Shown: piece after piece, positions 7,076-15,261 of the stretch
Layout: every line of letters begins with the position of its first letter
Position numbering within the stretch: position 1 is the stretch's first letter
Assembly (NCBI RefSeq): GCF_002077155.1
Contig: NZ_CP015027.1
Location: forward strand, 372,001-436,000
Reading direction: 5' to 3'
Length of the DNA: 64,000 nt
Source: Sporosarcina sp. P33
GTDB lineage: Bacteria; Bacillota; Bacilli; Bacillales_A; Planococcaceae
The notes under the pieces: generated by a model
The model's database searches: none
What the model was told of the DNA's origin: nothing
The model's input: the letters and a program-made list of their open reading frames with translations, nothing else
Program-made: the position numbers and the translations under genes

Positions 7076-9028
7076 TTACATGGACAGATCTCCGAGCAAA
7101 CGCTTTAATACAACCAGTGTCTCTTTACGCAATGCCTGCGCAACTTCAGCAGGCAACGCTTCTTTTTTATCGAATGAAGCAGTGCGTATACTGTTGGCCC
7201 AATGCGACAGATACTCTTTGACCTTTGTTTTATCCGCATCGGCTGTTAACAGACTGGTGCCATTTGCGCTCAGATAGTGATAAAAATTCCCGAGAGTGAC
7301 AAATTGATAATATTCTTCGCTGCCGATTTCAACAGAAGTTCTTACCGCTTCTGATGTTACGACATCCATCAACGGCATTTTCTCTTTCTTCGCCTTCATT
7401 TTCACCAGCATATGAATCAGGAACTCTTCCACTGCCTGCACATAATCAGCAACAATATACGTGAACTTTTCACTGACCGGCTGAACAGATTGCGGCAAAT
7501 TTTGAAGCTGGTTCTTCCATTTCATTTCAGCTCCGGTCAACAGCCTTCTCACTTCTGCAGATTCCAACAGTGTATTCAGTCGGGATCCGGCTTTTTCAAA
7601 ACGTCTTTCCTCAGCATCCGTTAATACAGGTCCGTTCACGGGAAGCAGGGACGTAAAGGTTTCTTCCAGCAGAGTTTCACCTTGCTTCAAGTCCACTGGC
7701 TCTTGGTCATATTGTTCAGATTTACGCTGTACTGCCTCCACAGCAGCTGACAAATCGTCCATATAGAATTCCGCCAAACATTCATCCAGCTGCAGCAGCG
7801 CATCTGCAATCATAATTTCCCGGTATTCGATGCCTTCTTCAGGAAGCAGCGATAGTATCCGGTTCCGCAGTTTCATGCCTTCATTGCCCTTTTCCCAGCC
7901 AATCAATAAATTCAATGCGGGCTCTTTCGTATTTCCGTCTTCGGAAGTCAATGTTTTATCAGCCTTGTAAAAACAAATGATTGCGTTCAGCAAGGTTCTC
8001 AGCAGTGCGTCCTGTTCTTCAAAAGGCAGTTCAGAGAAATTCATTGTACAAATCTCTTCTATTTTGCATTCATGGAAGAAAAAGTTGAAATCCGCCTGAA
8101 TAAAAGAATCCTCATTGATTTTTCCGCCGTGATCCTCCTCAATAACTTGTTTCATTCGCATTATGTATTCGGAGATCTGTGTTAATTGGGATACAACATC
8201 CCCTTTGTATTTCTCTATCCGGTATTTTACTGCCTGGATATCGCCGTGCAGAACATGTACTGCTTGGTAGTCATGAGCAGATTTCGAAAGACTGACTGCA
8301 CTCATAACTGTAGGAATATCATTTAGGTCAAATAATTCATTAAACGTAATATAGAATTCCAGCCCGATTCGGTGCATGTCTTTATATTTCATCATATGGA
8401 TCAGCCGCGCACAAAAACTGCGCTTTGCAGCAACATCAATCAGCGTATCATTATGCGCCACCTGCAGGAAGAAATCATATAAATTCATAATCGTATGTTT
8501 TGTGACGCTTTCGAGAATATCCGGGTCACGCGTCTTTTCCATCAATACACACAGTTCATTGAAATATCTTGCCAGCGTCTGCATATGATCTGCACGCGTA
8601 TTGTGCAATGCAGCGCATAACGGATAGATCTTTTGATTGAACAGCTGCCAGGATTCAGCGATATGTCCTTCATTATTGAGGAAATAAAACCATAGATGGT
8701 ACCGCCAGTCCCCTTTGGCTCTCGTATCCTGATCAAGCTCGAACGGATCAAAGTCTTCACCGTAAGCAAGCGACAGTAGTGTTTCATTATACTGGCTCGC
8801 CAGCGTGATCTCACTCTCATATAAATCTGACAGCTCCACAAACAGTGAATAGCGCTCATTATCCCTGCATTCATCAATCACTTTCGTGAATGACGGGTGA
8901 TCGATTACATGACAAACGTCCAAATGGCGCCCTTTCAGGAGCCACTGTCGCATCATATAATCCATAAACTCCTCCGAATCAAGATACGCTCCAAAATGCC
9001 TGGCCGAAAATTCCTGATAAATATCCAA
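7076..9028 (-). CDS. Large alpha-helical protein of unknown function
   Basis: 650 residues from TTG 9028, which follows AGGGGG by 7 bases. A longer frame to 9217 would cross the terminator of the neighbouring tRNA and has no ribosome site. I do not recognise the family. There is no signal peptide and no membrane segment. The sequence is predicted helical throughout, with many short Leu/Tyr/Phe-rich helices, for instance EFMDYMMRQWLLKGRHLDVC near the start and YVQAVEEFLIHMLVKMKAKK towards the end, suggesting a cytoplasmic helical-repeat or scaffold protein. It sits alone between the IS-bearing repeat and tRNA-Arg(TCT). Confidence 0.75.
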   Translation of the reverse strand: MDIYQEFSARHFGAYLDSEEFMDYMMRQWLLKGRHLDVCHVIDHPSFTKVIDECRDNERYSLFVELSDLYESEITLASQYNETLLSLAYGEDFDPFELDQDTRAKGDWRYHLWFYFLNNEGHIAESWQLFNQKIYPLCAALHNTRADHMQTLARYFNELCVLMEKTRDPDILESVTKHTIMNLYDFFLQVAHNDTLIDVAAKRSFCARLIHMMKYKDMHRIGLEFYITFNELFDLNDIPTVMSAVSLSKSAHDYQAVHVLHGDIQAVKYRIEKYKGDVVSQLTQISEYIMRMKQVIEEDHGGKINEDSFIQADFNFFFHECKIEEICTMNFSELPFEEQDALLRTLLNAIICFYKADKTLTSEDGNTKEPALNLLIGWEKGNEGMKLRNRILSLLPEEGIEYREIMIADALLQLDECLAEFYMDDLSAAVEAVQRKSEQYDQEPVDLKQGETLLEETFTSLLPVNGPVLTDAEERRFEKAGSRLNTLLESAEVRRLLTGAEMKWKNQLQNLPQSVQPVSEKFTYIVADYVQAVEEFLIHMLVKMKAKKEKMPLMDVVTSEAVRTSVEIGSEEYYQFVTLGNFYHYLSANGTSLLTADADKTKVKEYLSHWANSIRTASFDKKEALPAEVAQALRKETLVVLKRLLGDLSM

Positions 9029-9193
9029 ATTTATTCCCCCTCTGCACCTGACACAACGTTTAGTAGTACGTATAACAAACCTTATAGCATGCATCATAAA
9101 GTTTGAGCTCTTTCTATCATATCGCGATTTGACGTTTTTCTCTACCTGAAAATTCCTGTCAGAATGGATTGCCTGAAAATTACTTGAATATAC

Positions 9194-9222
9194 AAAAAAA
9201 GAACGCTGATTTCTCAACGTTC
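9194..9222 (-). terminator. Terminator of tRNA-Arg(TCT), copy 1
   Basis: Minus strand GAACGTTGA/TCAGCGTTC stem with a GAAA loop, then seven Ts. It lies just downstream of the tRNA and upstream of the 650-residue gene, separating their transcripts. Confidence 0.85.
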
Positions 9223-9237
9223 TTCCTCATCCTATGA

Positions 9238-9311
<74 letters not shown>

Positions 9312-9644
9312 AATTGCTATTCTTCGATTTTAGGGATGCGGTCATTGGAAAATATCAAGTATCCTAAATGAATTAGTAAACTAAAAACAATGCGATTCTC
9401 AGGGGGATAATGAAATATGGGCCCGATCCTCTTCTACTATGCATAATTATAAATGAGGTATATCTCCAAGGATAAAAAATCCAATTATTCATTACCAACG
9501 AATAGCAATATGGCAAAAATACGTTTTTTGATTAGGCTCTGTTAAAAAATGTTGTTAATAAAGGATTACTAGAGATAAAAGGACCAACAGATCCTATCTC
9601 GCTAATCTGCTTCATCTAGTGTCTTTCTTAGTTAATGAAGATTG
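9312..9644. other. A/T-rich spacer at the start of the accessory segment
   Basis: No gene seen. GGCTCTGTTAAAAAAT at 9535-9550 resembles the ends of some insertion sequences but no transposase fragment accompanies it. Confidence 0.4.
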
Positions 9645-10357
9645 TTCAACAATCGCCCCGGTTAAGGAACAGGTGTTATTTTTTTAATGAACTTGTAGAA
9701 TATATCAATTACGAAACGGGCAAGAGGGACAGTTACCGGAAGTAAAACAAAAGCATAAATTGTTCCCCACACCAATGTGCCTTCTACATTCATAGTCTCC
9801 ATACTGCCTCTTATAAGCGTTTCTCCTATAATCGCACCAATTGTCCCACTATACAAAGTTATAAAAAATGCGCTTCCAATACCTATTCGCCATAGCTTCT
9901 TATTAGATAACTCACGATGTTTTTGAAAATACCCACCTAATATCCCAAACACAATTGCAAAAGGTATTGTGACTGATATATATAACCAGCTTTCTCCCCA
10001 AAATGATGTAATTCCACCTGACATTATTCCCGCAATCCGCTCAAACATCCAAGCCGTAACAGCAGATATAATCAAGCCAAAGAGAATCCCTATTAATTTG
10101 CCCATAAATGATTCACCTGCATCGTTTATCTGAAATGGTTTCCATTTTAAAGCTAAAGCACCCGATAACGGAGATATTGGTTGCAACCCGTTGATCTGCG
10201 CTGCAGCCGGACGCGTTCTGGAGGGCGAGCGGTGAACCACACCTCTTCGCTTCGCTTCGATGGGTGTTTCACCTGTCTCGCTGATCCTCCCAGAGTCGCC
10301 GGCTTCCGCTCCAATCAACTAGAGTGCGCTATCAAACAAACGCGCCCGATTGTTGAA
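9645..10357. repeat. 11-bp inverted repeats flanking a membrane-protein cassette
   Basis: TTCAACAATCG at 9645-9655 is repeated in inverse orientation as CGATTGTTGAA at 10347-10357. Between them lie one small membrane-protein gene and a dispersed-repeat module. The arrangement looks like a non-autonomous mobile cassette or an insertion between two repeat copies, but no transposase is inside. Confidence 0.5.
9662..10105 (-). CDS. Small four-helix membrane protein, function unknown
   Basis: 147 residues from ATG 10105, which has AGGTG 8 bases upstream; the longer frame to 10318 reads through the dispersed repeat and is rejected. About four membrane segments: LIGILFGLIISAVTAWMF, YISVTIPFAIVFGILGGYF, GIGSAFFITLYSGTIGAIIG and TIYAFVLLPVTVPLARFVID. 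The C-terminus is basic (KFIKKITPVP). I do not recognise the family. It is an isolated gene flanked by inverted repeats in the A/T-rich segment between the tRNA-Arg(TCT) copies, so it was probably acquired. Confidence 0.75.
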   Translation of the reverse strand: MGKLIGILFGLIISAVTAWMFERIAGIMSGGITSFWGESWLYISVTIPFAIVFGILGGYFQKHRELSNKKLWRIGIGSAFFITLYSGTIGAIIGETLIRGSMETMNVEGTLVWGTIYAFVLLPVTVPLARFVIDIFYKFIKKITPVP

Positions 10358-10364
10358 GAACAGT
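10187..10364 (-). repeat. Dispersed repeat, copy C (GC-rich module)
   Basis: On the minus strand the order GGAGCGGAA, GACTC, AGCGAGACAGGTGA, GAAGCGAAGCGAAGAGG, GGTTCACCGCTCGCCC and GCGTCCGGCTGCAGCGCAG parallels the GC-rich centre of copy B (GGAGCGG, GACTCC, GTTGAGACC, GCCAGCGACGAGGAGG, GGCTCAAGCGCGCCCCGCGG). It is much richer in G+C than its surroundings and lies just upstream of the membrane-protein gene. From memory, similar blocks recur in intergenic regions of many Bacillales. Confidence 0.65.
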
Positions 10365-10365
10365 A

Positions 10366-10821
10366 AAGCAGATGTTTTCATCACTTGTTCGTCTCCCTTG
10401 TTGAAGGCACACTTAATTTGCTCTTAGCTTTAGGATCCTTTGGGACTGTATATAGCACATGAAAAGTGATCCACATGACAATTAAATACTGATCCACTTA
10501 AAGATTGTGAATTTCTATTAGCACATTTAGGTCGGTTTTATATGGAGAGGCGGGCATGATACCTTTGTTAGGGTGGGAAATCCTTTCCTACTGCATGCTA
10601 TCGCAGGGAAGTCATGCCCGTAGAGGCTCCATGTTAAGCCTATGCTATATCAAAATGTTTCAATCAAAGTTTGTGAAATATCCTTTCTTTAAATGGATCA
10701 ACAATTGTTATGAAGTGGCTCAATTTTCAATTGCCGAAATACACGGGACTAAATGCAATGCTTTGTACGCCTCATGCGGCTTAACAATTTTTCATACACC
10801 GTAAGCTTACCTTTTTTACCC
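10366..10821. other. Gene-free stretch with a 91-bp imperfect palindrome
   Basis: No credible gene. At 10542-10632 ATGGAG..CTCCAT encloses CGGGCATGA (10551-10559) and TCATGCCCG (10612-10620), with further short self-complementary runs inside. An 8-base pair GTTAAGCC (10633-10640) and GGCTTAAC lies further right, near 10777. The pattern suggests a structured RNA or the non-coding end of a decayed insertion sequence. Confidence 0.5.
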
Positions 10822-11490
10822 TCAAGTAGCTTCTTCTGAAGTCTCTTCTGCGGTCATTTGCTCAAGTTCAAATTTAATCCTTTTCATTTCCTTTGGAAGT
10901 ATATAAACATATTCAAGAATCTTATTTGTGAACCTAAAAAGACTCTCTACCATGTATTTATTAAAAGTCACTTGGTCTCCATGAGCTGCCATGTTTCCAA
11001 TGTCCTTTATGACTTTAGAAATATCGCCCATTAGAGGTGGTAAAACTCCAGTTTGCTGTAAATGGTTCAGCTTTTGATGAAGTTGTCCAGTGGTTGCTCC
11101 CTTATCCTTGCAAACCATTTCAAGGGTTCTTCTCAATGTAATAACACAGCTAGCTTCATCAATATTCTGTACTCTCAAAGCTGACTCATAAGCTCCTCGC
11201 ACATTCTTGGGGAGGGCGTACAGATTTAACCTTTCAGTGTAAGGGTACAATAATTTACCCTCTTCATAAATGTTAAAGCCCTCATAATAAGCCTCCTCTG
11301 TGTTCCAATGGGTATGAAACAGATGGAACCCTTGGCAAACTGGACATTCGAAAACCTCAAAAATATCATTAAATTGCGCTTCATAGCCTTCATAAAATTC
11401 CTCGGTTGTTACCTTCTCAAATTTGTTCAGCAAGTCCATAGGAGTTGTATTCCCACAATGTGGGCAAGTAAGAATAACCTTTTCAGACAA
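10822..11490 (-). CDS. DUF4145 protein with N-terminal zinc ribbon
   Basis: 222 residues from TTG 11490, which follows GAGGGTG by 6 bases; a GTG at 11499 lies within that ribosome site. Two cysteine pairs, CPHC (residues 9-12) and CPVC (49-52), form a likely zinc ribbon. The C-terminal half fits DUF4145: CVITLRRTLEMVCKDKG, then LHQKLNHLQQTGVLPPLMGD and IKDIGNMAAHGD. The family is, as I recall, grouped with HEPN-like helical domains and turns up near restriction and other defence genes, but the RX4-6H RNase motif is not obvious here. It follows the DUF4365 gene on the same strand by about 147 bases. Confidence 0.8.
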   Translation of the reverse strand: MSEKVILTCPHCGNTTPMDLLNKFEKVTTEEFYEGYEAQFNDIFEVFECPVCQGFHLFHTHWNTEEAYYEGFNIYEEGKLLYPYTERLNLYALPKNVRGAYESALRVQNIDEASCVITLRRTLEMVCKDKGATTGQLHQKLNHLQQTGVLPPLMGDISKVIKDIGNMAAHGDQVTFNKYMVESLFRFTNKILEYVYILPKEMKRIKFELEQMTAEETSEEAT

Positions 11491-11637
11491 AATTAACACC
11501 CTCTTTTATTTAGGTCTAATTGTTTCGTGAAAGAAAATTAGGTTGTTAAATACTGTAAATTTAATCCTAAAAATCTACATTACCATGATTAACCTTCCTC
11601 TAAGAGAGGGCCTCAAGGTATAAAAAAGGTTTTAAAA

Positions 11638-12909
11638 TTATATTATTTTATCTATTTCATAATTTAGTATTACAAGGTGTTTATAAAATTTACTTACAAA
11701 TTGATAATTTATATACTGTTTATTTCTTTCGTTTCCTTCTATAATCATAGCTAAATTATCCAATTCACCTAGTGCAGCCTCCAAAGCCCTATGAAGCGGT
11801 TTACACTCATGAGGTGGAATGAAATCACTTAATAAAATAAAGTTTCTACTATATTCTTTTTGTTTTGCTTTTATGTGGTTATAAAAGTTACTATTATCTT
11901 CCTCAGCAAACAATTTCGGAAGTAATGCAAGCTCACTTTTTGCAAACACAAGAGATTCTCTTACCCCTTCTAAATAATGGGTTTTTGATGTTGAGTTTAA
12001 CAAAAGGTAATCTTGCAATGGTCTGTTATATTCCCACTTTACCCTTATATTGTTTTCATCAATTAGCTGGTCGTACTCCTTTATAAACAATGGAGGGCTA
12101 TCTTTCCCATTAATCCATTCAGTTCTACAAAATGGGAGTCCATATTCAAATTGAATCAAATCATCATAGAATGATAACCAAACATAATCTGGTTCTGAAT
12201 CTACACTTCTTCCCTGCAATATTCGCTTATTATATTTATTAATTTTAATCTTAGCATTAATCTTTTTAATCAACTCAATAGTTGAATTCCTTGATGTTGC
12301 AAACGAACGCTCTATGTATATTTTGGCACTAATTCTCCTTTTATTAATATTAGAATCATCTTTCTCCTCTAAGATAGTAAAGTAATATTCACTAGTATCA
12401 TGTTTTCTCCACTGTTGAATTTCATTTATTCCATTAATTGATATACCTTTTATTTCGTTATAAAACTTACTATCTTCTAATACTTCATTTTCAATCGGTA
12501 TCTTAATCGTTACTGATGAGGTGTTATTTCGCCAGCTTTCATTATTTTTATCTAATACCTTGAATATATATTGCTGAGTCCATAACCAGTATGCTTTCTT
12601 CTCCTTAACATCATAGAGAACTATGATAACTGGAATATCACACACATCACAAAAGTTTAAAAATTTAACTGGACAGTCAAAAGTAATTAGTTTCTCCGCC
12701 ATCTTTAATGAAGTAGTTGACTTCAACTGTACTTTAACAATTTTCGCAGTTGTTTCACCCTCCTTAGAAAAAACCTCTATCTCTCCATCAATATCATTGT
12801 CTTTATCTTGCACTCTGTATTTCCATCCATTCTCCTCTATTACACCTTCAAAAAACCTTCTTGACTTGCCCTCATTGATACTTTTCTCATCATATTGAGA
12901 CCTTTTCAA
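11638..12909 (-). CDS. DUF4365 protein, PD-(D/E)XK nuclease-like N-terminus
   Basis: 423 residues from TTG 12909 (GGGAGAGG about 11 bases upstream). Residues about 8-150 match DUF4365: FFEGVIEENGWKYRVQDKDN, then DIDGEIEVF and VKVQLKSTTSLK. D41, E43 and Q61-x-K63 occupy the places of a PD-(D/E)XK nuclease active site, so DNA or RNA cleavage is plausible. Residues about 170-423 are a long region I do not recognise, helical at its end. A minus-strand TATAAT at 12948-12953 may be its promoter -10 box. Codons are strikingly A/T rich (AAA, ATT, TTA) relative to the core genes. It sits upstream of the DUF4145 gene and is probably expressed with it. Confidence 0.8.
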   Translation of the reverse strand: MKRSQYDEKSINEGKSRRFFEGVIEENGWKYRVQDKDNDIDGEIEVFSKEGETTAKIVKVQLKSTTSLKMAEKLITFDCPVKFLNFCDVCDIPVIIVLYDVKEKKAYWLWTQQYIFKVLDKNNESWRNNTSSVTIKIPIENEVLEDSKFYNEIKGISINGINEIQQWRKHDTSEYYFTILEEKDDSNINKRRISAKIYIERSFATSRNSTIELIKKINAKIKINKYNKRILQGRSVDSEPDYVWLSFYDDLIQFEYGLPFCRTEWINGKDSPPLFIKEYDQLIDENNIRVKWEYNRPLQDYLLLNSTSKTHYLEGVRESLVFAKSELALLPKLFAEEDNSNFYNHIKAKQKEYSRNFILLSDFIPPHECKPLHRALEAALGELDNLAMIIEGNERNKQYINYQFVSKFYKHLVILNYEIDKII

Positions 12910-13265
12910 ATTTAAAACAGCCTCTCCCTTTATTTGTTAATATATAAATTATACCATCCAAAAGGGAATAATTTACCGACAATTTTCAAGCCAGTTATAC
13001 CCCAGCAAATCCCCGCTAAAGTGTTCCCAAGAAATAAGCTCCGAAGCTTGAACCAAATAATAAAAGAATGTTGAACTTCTCAAACCGAAAAAGTATTTAA
13101 TACTTAGTATATTTTATATAATTGCATAATTCGAGTTGGGAAGTTCCTCGACAATCTGGTCCGTTTATTGAATAAATCAACGTACTGCTATTGATACGTT
13201 CCTAATGACCAATAGGTTTCATCAATCTAGAATACGTTTGTTATTTTATCCGAATATCAACAGAG
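12910..13265. other. A/T-rich spacer upstream of the DUF4365 gene
   Basis: Apart from the possible -10 box at 12948-12953 on the minus strand I see no gene or structured repeat. Confidence 0.4.
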
Positions 13266-13490
13266 TTATTTAACATAGCCTTTGATTAAACTACTGCTCT
13301 GCCTCAAATCCTTCCTCTCCAACAACTTATAAAACGTTCCTGTGCCAATCGACAACGTCTTACATATGTATTTTCTTGATATCATTCAAGCGGTTGTACG
13401 GCTTTCTCTGACTTCTTGCCGCCTATCGTAGCCTCCAATTTTCAATCCTTACATTTTCCTTTCTTTCAACAATCTCAAATGAGATGCTTT
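13266..13490 (-). pseudogene. Decayed C-terminus of a serine recombinase (resolvase/invertase)
   Basis: Three minus-strand frames must be joined to read it: ATIGGKKSEKAVQPL, then NDIKK, then YICKTLSIGTGTFYKLLERK. The last is a textbook C-terminal HTH of Tn552-type serine resolvases, ending at TAA 13266-13268. Upstream, FEIVERKENVRIE may be residue of the preceding helix. At least two frameshifts and a stop make it non-functional, and the catalytic N-terminus is absent. It shows that this segment once carried a mobile or invertible element. Confidence 0.6.
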
Positions 13491-13724
13491 TCAGGGGATG
13501 ATACCCTTATGCGGGTAATATTACTCATACCGCTATCTAATAATATATCCAGTAATCGTTAATTAGTTGTATCAATATATAACCGTCAACAATCCGAAAA
13601 TACGTAATAATATAGACTGCCTGATAGTTGTATGATTGGTATATTCTGTAGGTTTAATTGGCTATTTAAATACATTACAATTAAATAGGCAATACTAACA
13701 GAATGCAACAGGAGGAAATTCATC

Positions 13725-14390
13725 ATGAAAAAATTAACATTGCTAGGTATTACAGCAGGAGTTTTATCATTAGGGATTTTAACAGGCTGTGGCTCTATAG
13801 AAAAAGCAAAAGTAGCTGGATCAAAAGCTGACCAAGCTCAGGTGGATAAAAATGTTAAAGAGGAAGAAGCAGATAAACAAGAGGGGCTAGGACAAATTGG
13901 TGAATTTGGTAAAGTAACTGTTCTAGGGGAGGCCGCTCCTTTCGTACTGGAAGGAAATGAAAACATAGGTTATGAATTATCGGATGTGAAATTGGTTAAA
14001 ATAGAAGACTATACAGAAGACGGTGAATGGGGAATCTTATGGGGGACTGGATTCGATAGTGCTGATCAGCTTCCCGATTCAGTATATGCAGTAATTGGAA
14101 CAGAAAAGAAAACAAACAAAACAGATATGTCAATTGAGTTTAGCGGTATTAAAACATTGGCGTTAGGCAGTGAACAGATAGATGTCCTTTCAAAGGACAT
14201 TGCGACTGAAGACGAAGACATCTCTGCTATGTTAGGCGGAGTTGAACTAGAAACTCAATTTGCAGTTATTGTAAAAGACCCTGACGCTACATCATTAAAA
14301 CTTCTTCTATCGAGTGCATTTGACTCTGAAACATTTTCAAATGATTTATTGAAAGAGCAAGAAATCAACCTTACACTTACAAGCAAATAA
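13725..14390 (+). CDS. Lipoprotein of unknown function
   Basis: 221 residues; ATG follows GGAGG by 9 bases. A signal peptide ends in lipobox LTGC, so Cys22 would be lipid-modified and the protein anchored on the outer face of the membrane. Then a charged, Lys/Glu/Gln-rich linker (24-55) and a beta-rich domain from about residue 60 (FGKVTVLGEAAPFVLEGNEN) to the end. The fold could be of the DUF4352/DUF5068 extracellular type, but I cannot confirm this. It stands alone with its own terminator; an inverted repeat CTATTTAA/TTAAATAG lies at 13662-13688. Accessory location suggests acquisition. Confidence 0.8.
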   Translation: MKKLTLLGITAGVLSLGILTGCGSIEKAKVAGSKADQAQVDKNVKEEEADKQEGLGQIGEFGKVTVLGEAAPFVLEGNENIGYELSDVKLVKIEDYTEDGEWGILWGTGFDSADQLPDSVYAVIGTEKKTNKTDMSIEFSGIKTLALGSEQIDVLSKDIATEDEDISAMLGGVELETQFAVIVKDPDATSLKLLLSSAFDSETFSNDLLKEQEINLTLTSK

Positions 14391-14455
14391 ACTTATCTGG
14401 AAGAGTATGAATTTATAAAGTTCCGCTTTTACATGTCCTCTTTCATTTCAACTTT

Positions 14456-14497
14456 AAAAAGGAGTGCTGAAAATATAGTGTCAGCACTCCTTTTTTT
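14456..14497 (+). terminator. Terminator of the lipoprotein gene
   Basis: GGAGTGCTGA (14461-14470) pairs with TCAGCACTCC (14481-14490) around a 10-base loop, followed by seven Ts and preceded by a matching A-run. Confidence 0.92.
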
Positions 14498-15017
14498 AAT
14501 GCAACGCAACACATTTTCTATTTGTGATTCGAGCGTCTTATACTTCACAGCAGGAATTGTATTTATTTCAACGTAAGTTCAAGATGCCGCCTCTTTTCGC
14601 TAAAATACCAACTTCTATGCAGTCTAAGCCACTAGCATAGTGATCTGTGGTCATTGTACATAGTAAATCCGTTTCAAACTATTAGCCTTTATATTTCGAA
14701 ATAGGTACGATTAGCTCAACATGAATTGAAGATGCCCCGCCTTCACATCCTCTGGCATGAAATCTAACCACGAGCAGATAGAATCCACTGTAACCTCTTC
14801 TAAATGGTAGTCCCTGCACTCTTTGCAAAGTTATTCAGCGGCCTATCGTAATCCCGCATCGTACGAGGCGATAGTCATTTGGCTGATAATAGTTCCTAAA
14901 GCTCCCGATAAGAGCTTATAGTGAGCGGCAGGTGCCTTCTCCCCTTTACCATAGGCGGTAAGCTCTTTACATGACAGTGTGAAATCCATATCAAATAATC
15001 CTGTTTATCTCGTATAC
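14498..15017. other. Gene-free stretch with a degenerate direct repeat
   Basis: No intact gene. Two related segments, 14537-14592 and 14684-14743, run in parallel (CTTATACTTC..AAGATGCCGCC and CTTTATATTTC..AAGATGCCCCGCC). On the minus strand they translate to related decayed peptides (IHVELIVPISKYKG and TYVEINTIPAVKYK), hinting at two remnants of one coding family. Confidence 0.4.
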
Positions 15018-15063
15018 AAAAAAGGGATTCTGCATCAGTGACCGAAGCCCTGACCGAATCCCT
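15018..15063 (-). terminator. Terminator of tRNA-Arg(TCT), copy 2
   Basis: Minus-strand stem AGGGATTC/GAATCCCT (15056-15063 with 15023-15030) and a run of six Ts. It lies 50 bases downstream of the tRNA. Confidence 0.75.
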
Positions 15064-15112
15064 AATTTGTTCCAAACCTTTTCATATAAAGACTTGGACC
15101 GTAATTCATTTA

Positions 15113-15186
<74 letters not shown>

Positions 15187-15261
15187 AAACGCCTGTAACA
15201 CAGGCACAAGAACTATTATATGCATAGGACAATTAAAAGTCAACACTATATTTAATAAAAA

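Larger units (their letters stand above)
5625..7076. repeat. Dispersed repeat, copy A, split by an IS element
   Basis: Left part 5625-5664 and right part 6971-7076 together match the repeat at 53852-54104 (shared GGGACATAATATG, GCGTAAAGG, CCCTTACGC, AATAAATACTTTGCAAAGC, GCGCAGGGGAACGGAC). Ends are an 18-base inverted repeat (AAAAAAGAG-A-CTGGGACA against its complement, one mismatch), which also puts a T-run after each convergent gene. The GC-rich centre of copy B is missing here, with TGGA at the joint, as expected for deletion between short direct repeats. The IS occupies the loop of the GCGTAAAGG/CCCTTACGC hairpin. Confidence 0.85.

Noticed and set aside
9029-9217. N-terminal extension of the 650-residue protein
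   Set aside because: It overlaps the tRNA terminator, and TTG 9028 has an ideal ribosome site.
10181-10366. Plus-strand frame over the GC-rich repeat
   Set aside because: It follows the dispersed repeat module; the composition explains the open frame.
10633-10785. Integron attC site (GTTAAGC ... GCTTAAC)
   Set aside because: The core sites are in the wrong order and orientation, there is no attC stem between them and no integrase.
10556-10804. 82-codon plus-strand frame
   Set aside because: It runs through the 91-bp palindrome, has no ribosome site and no protein-like pattern.
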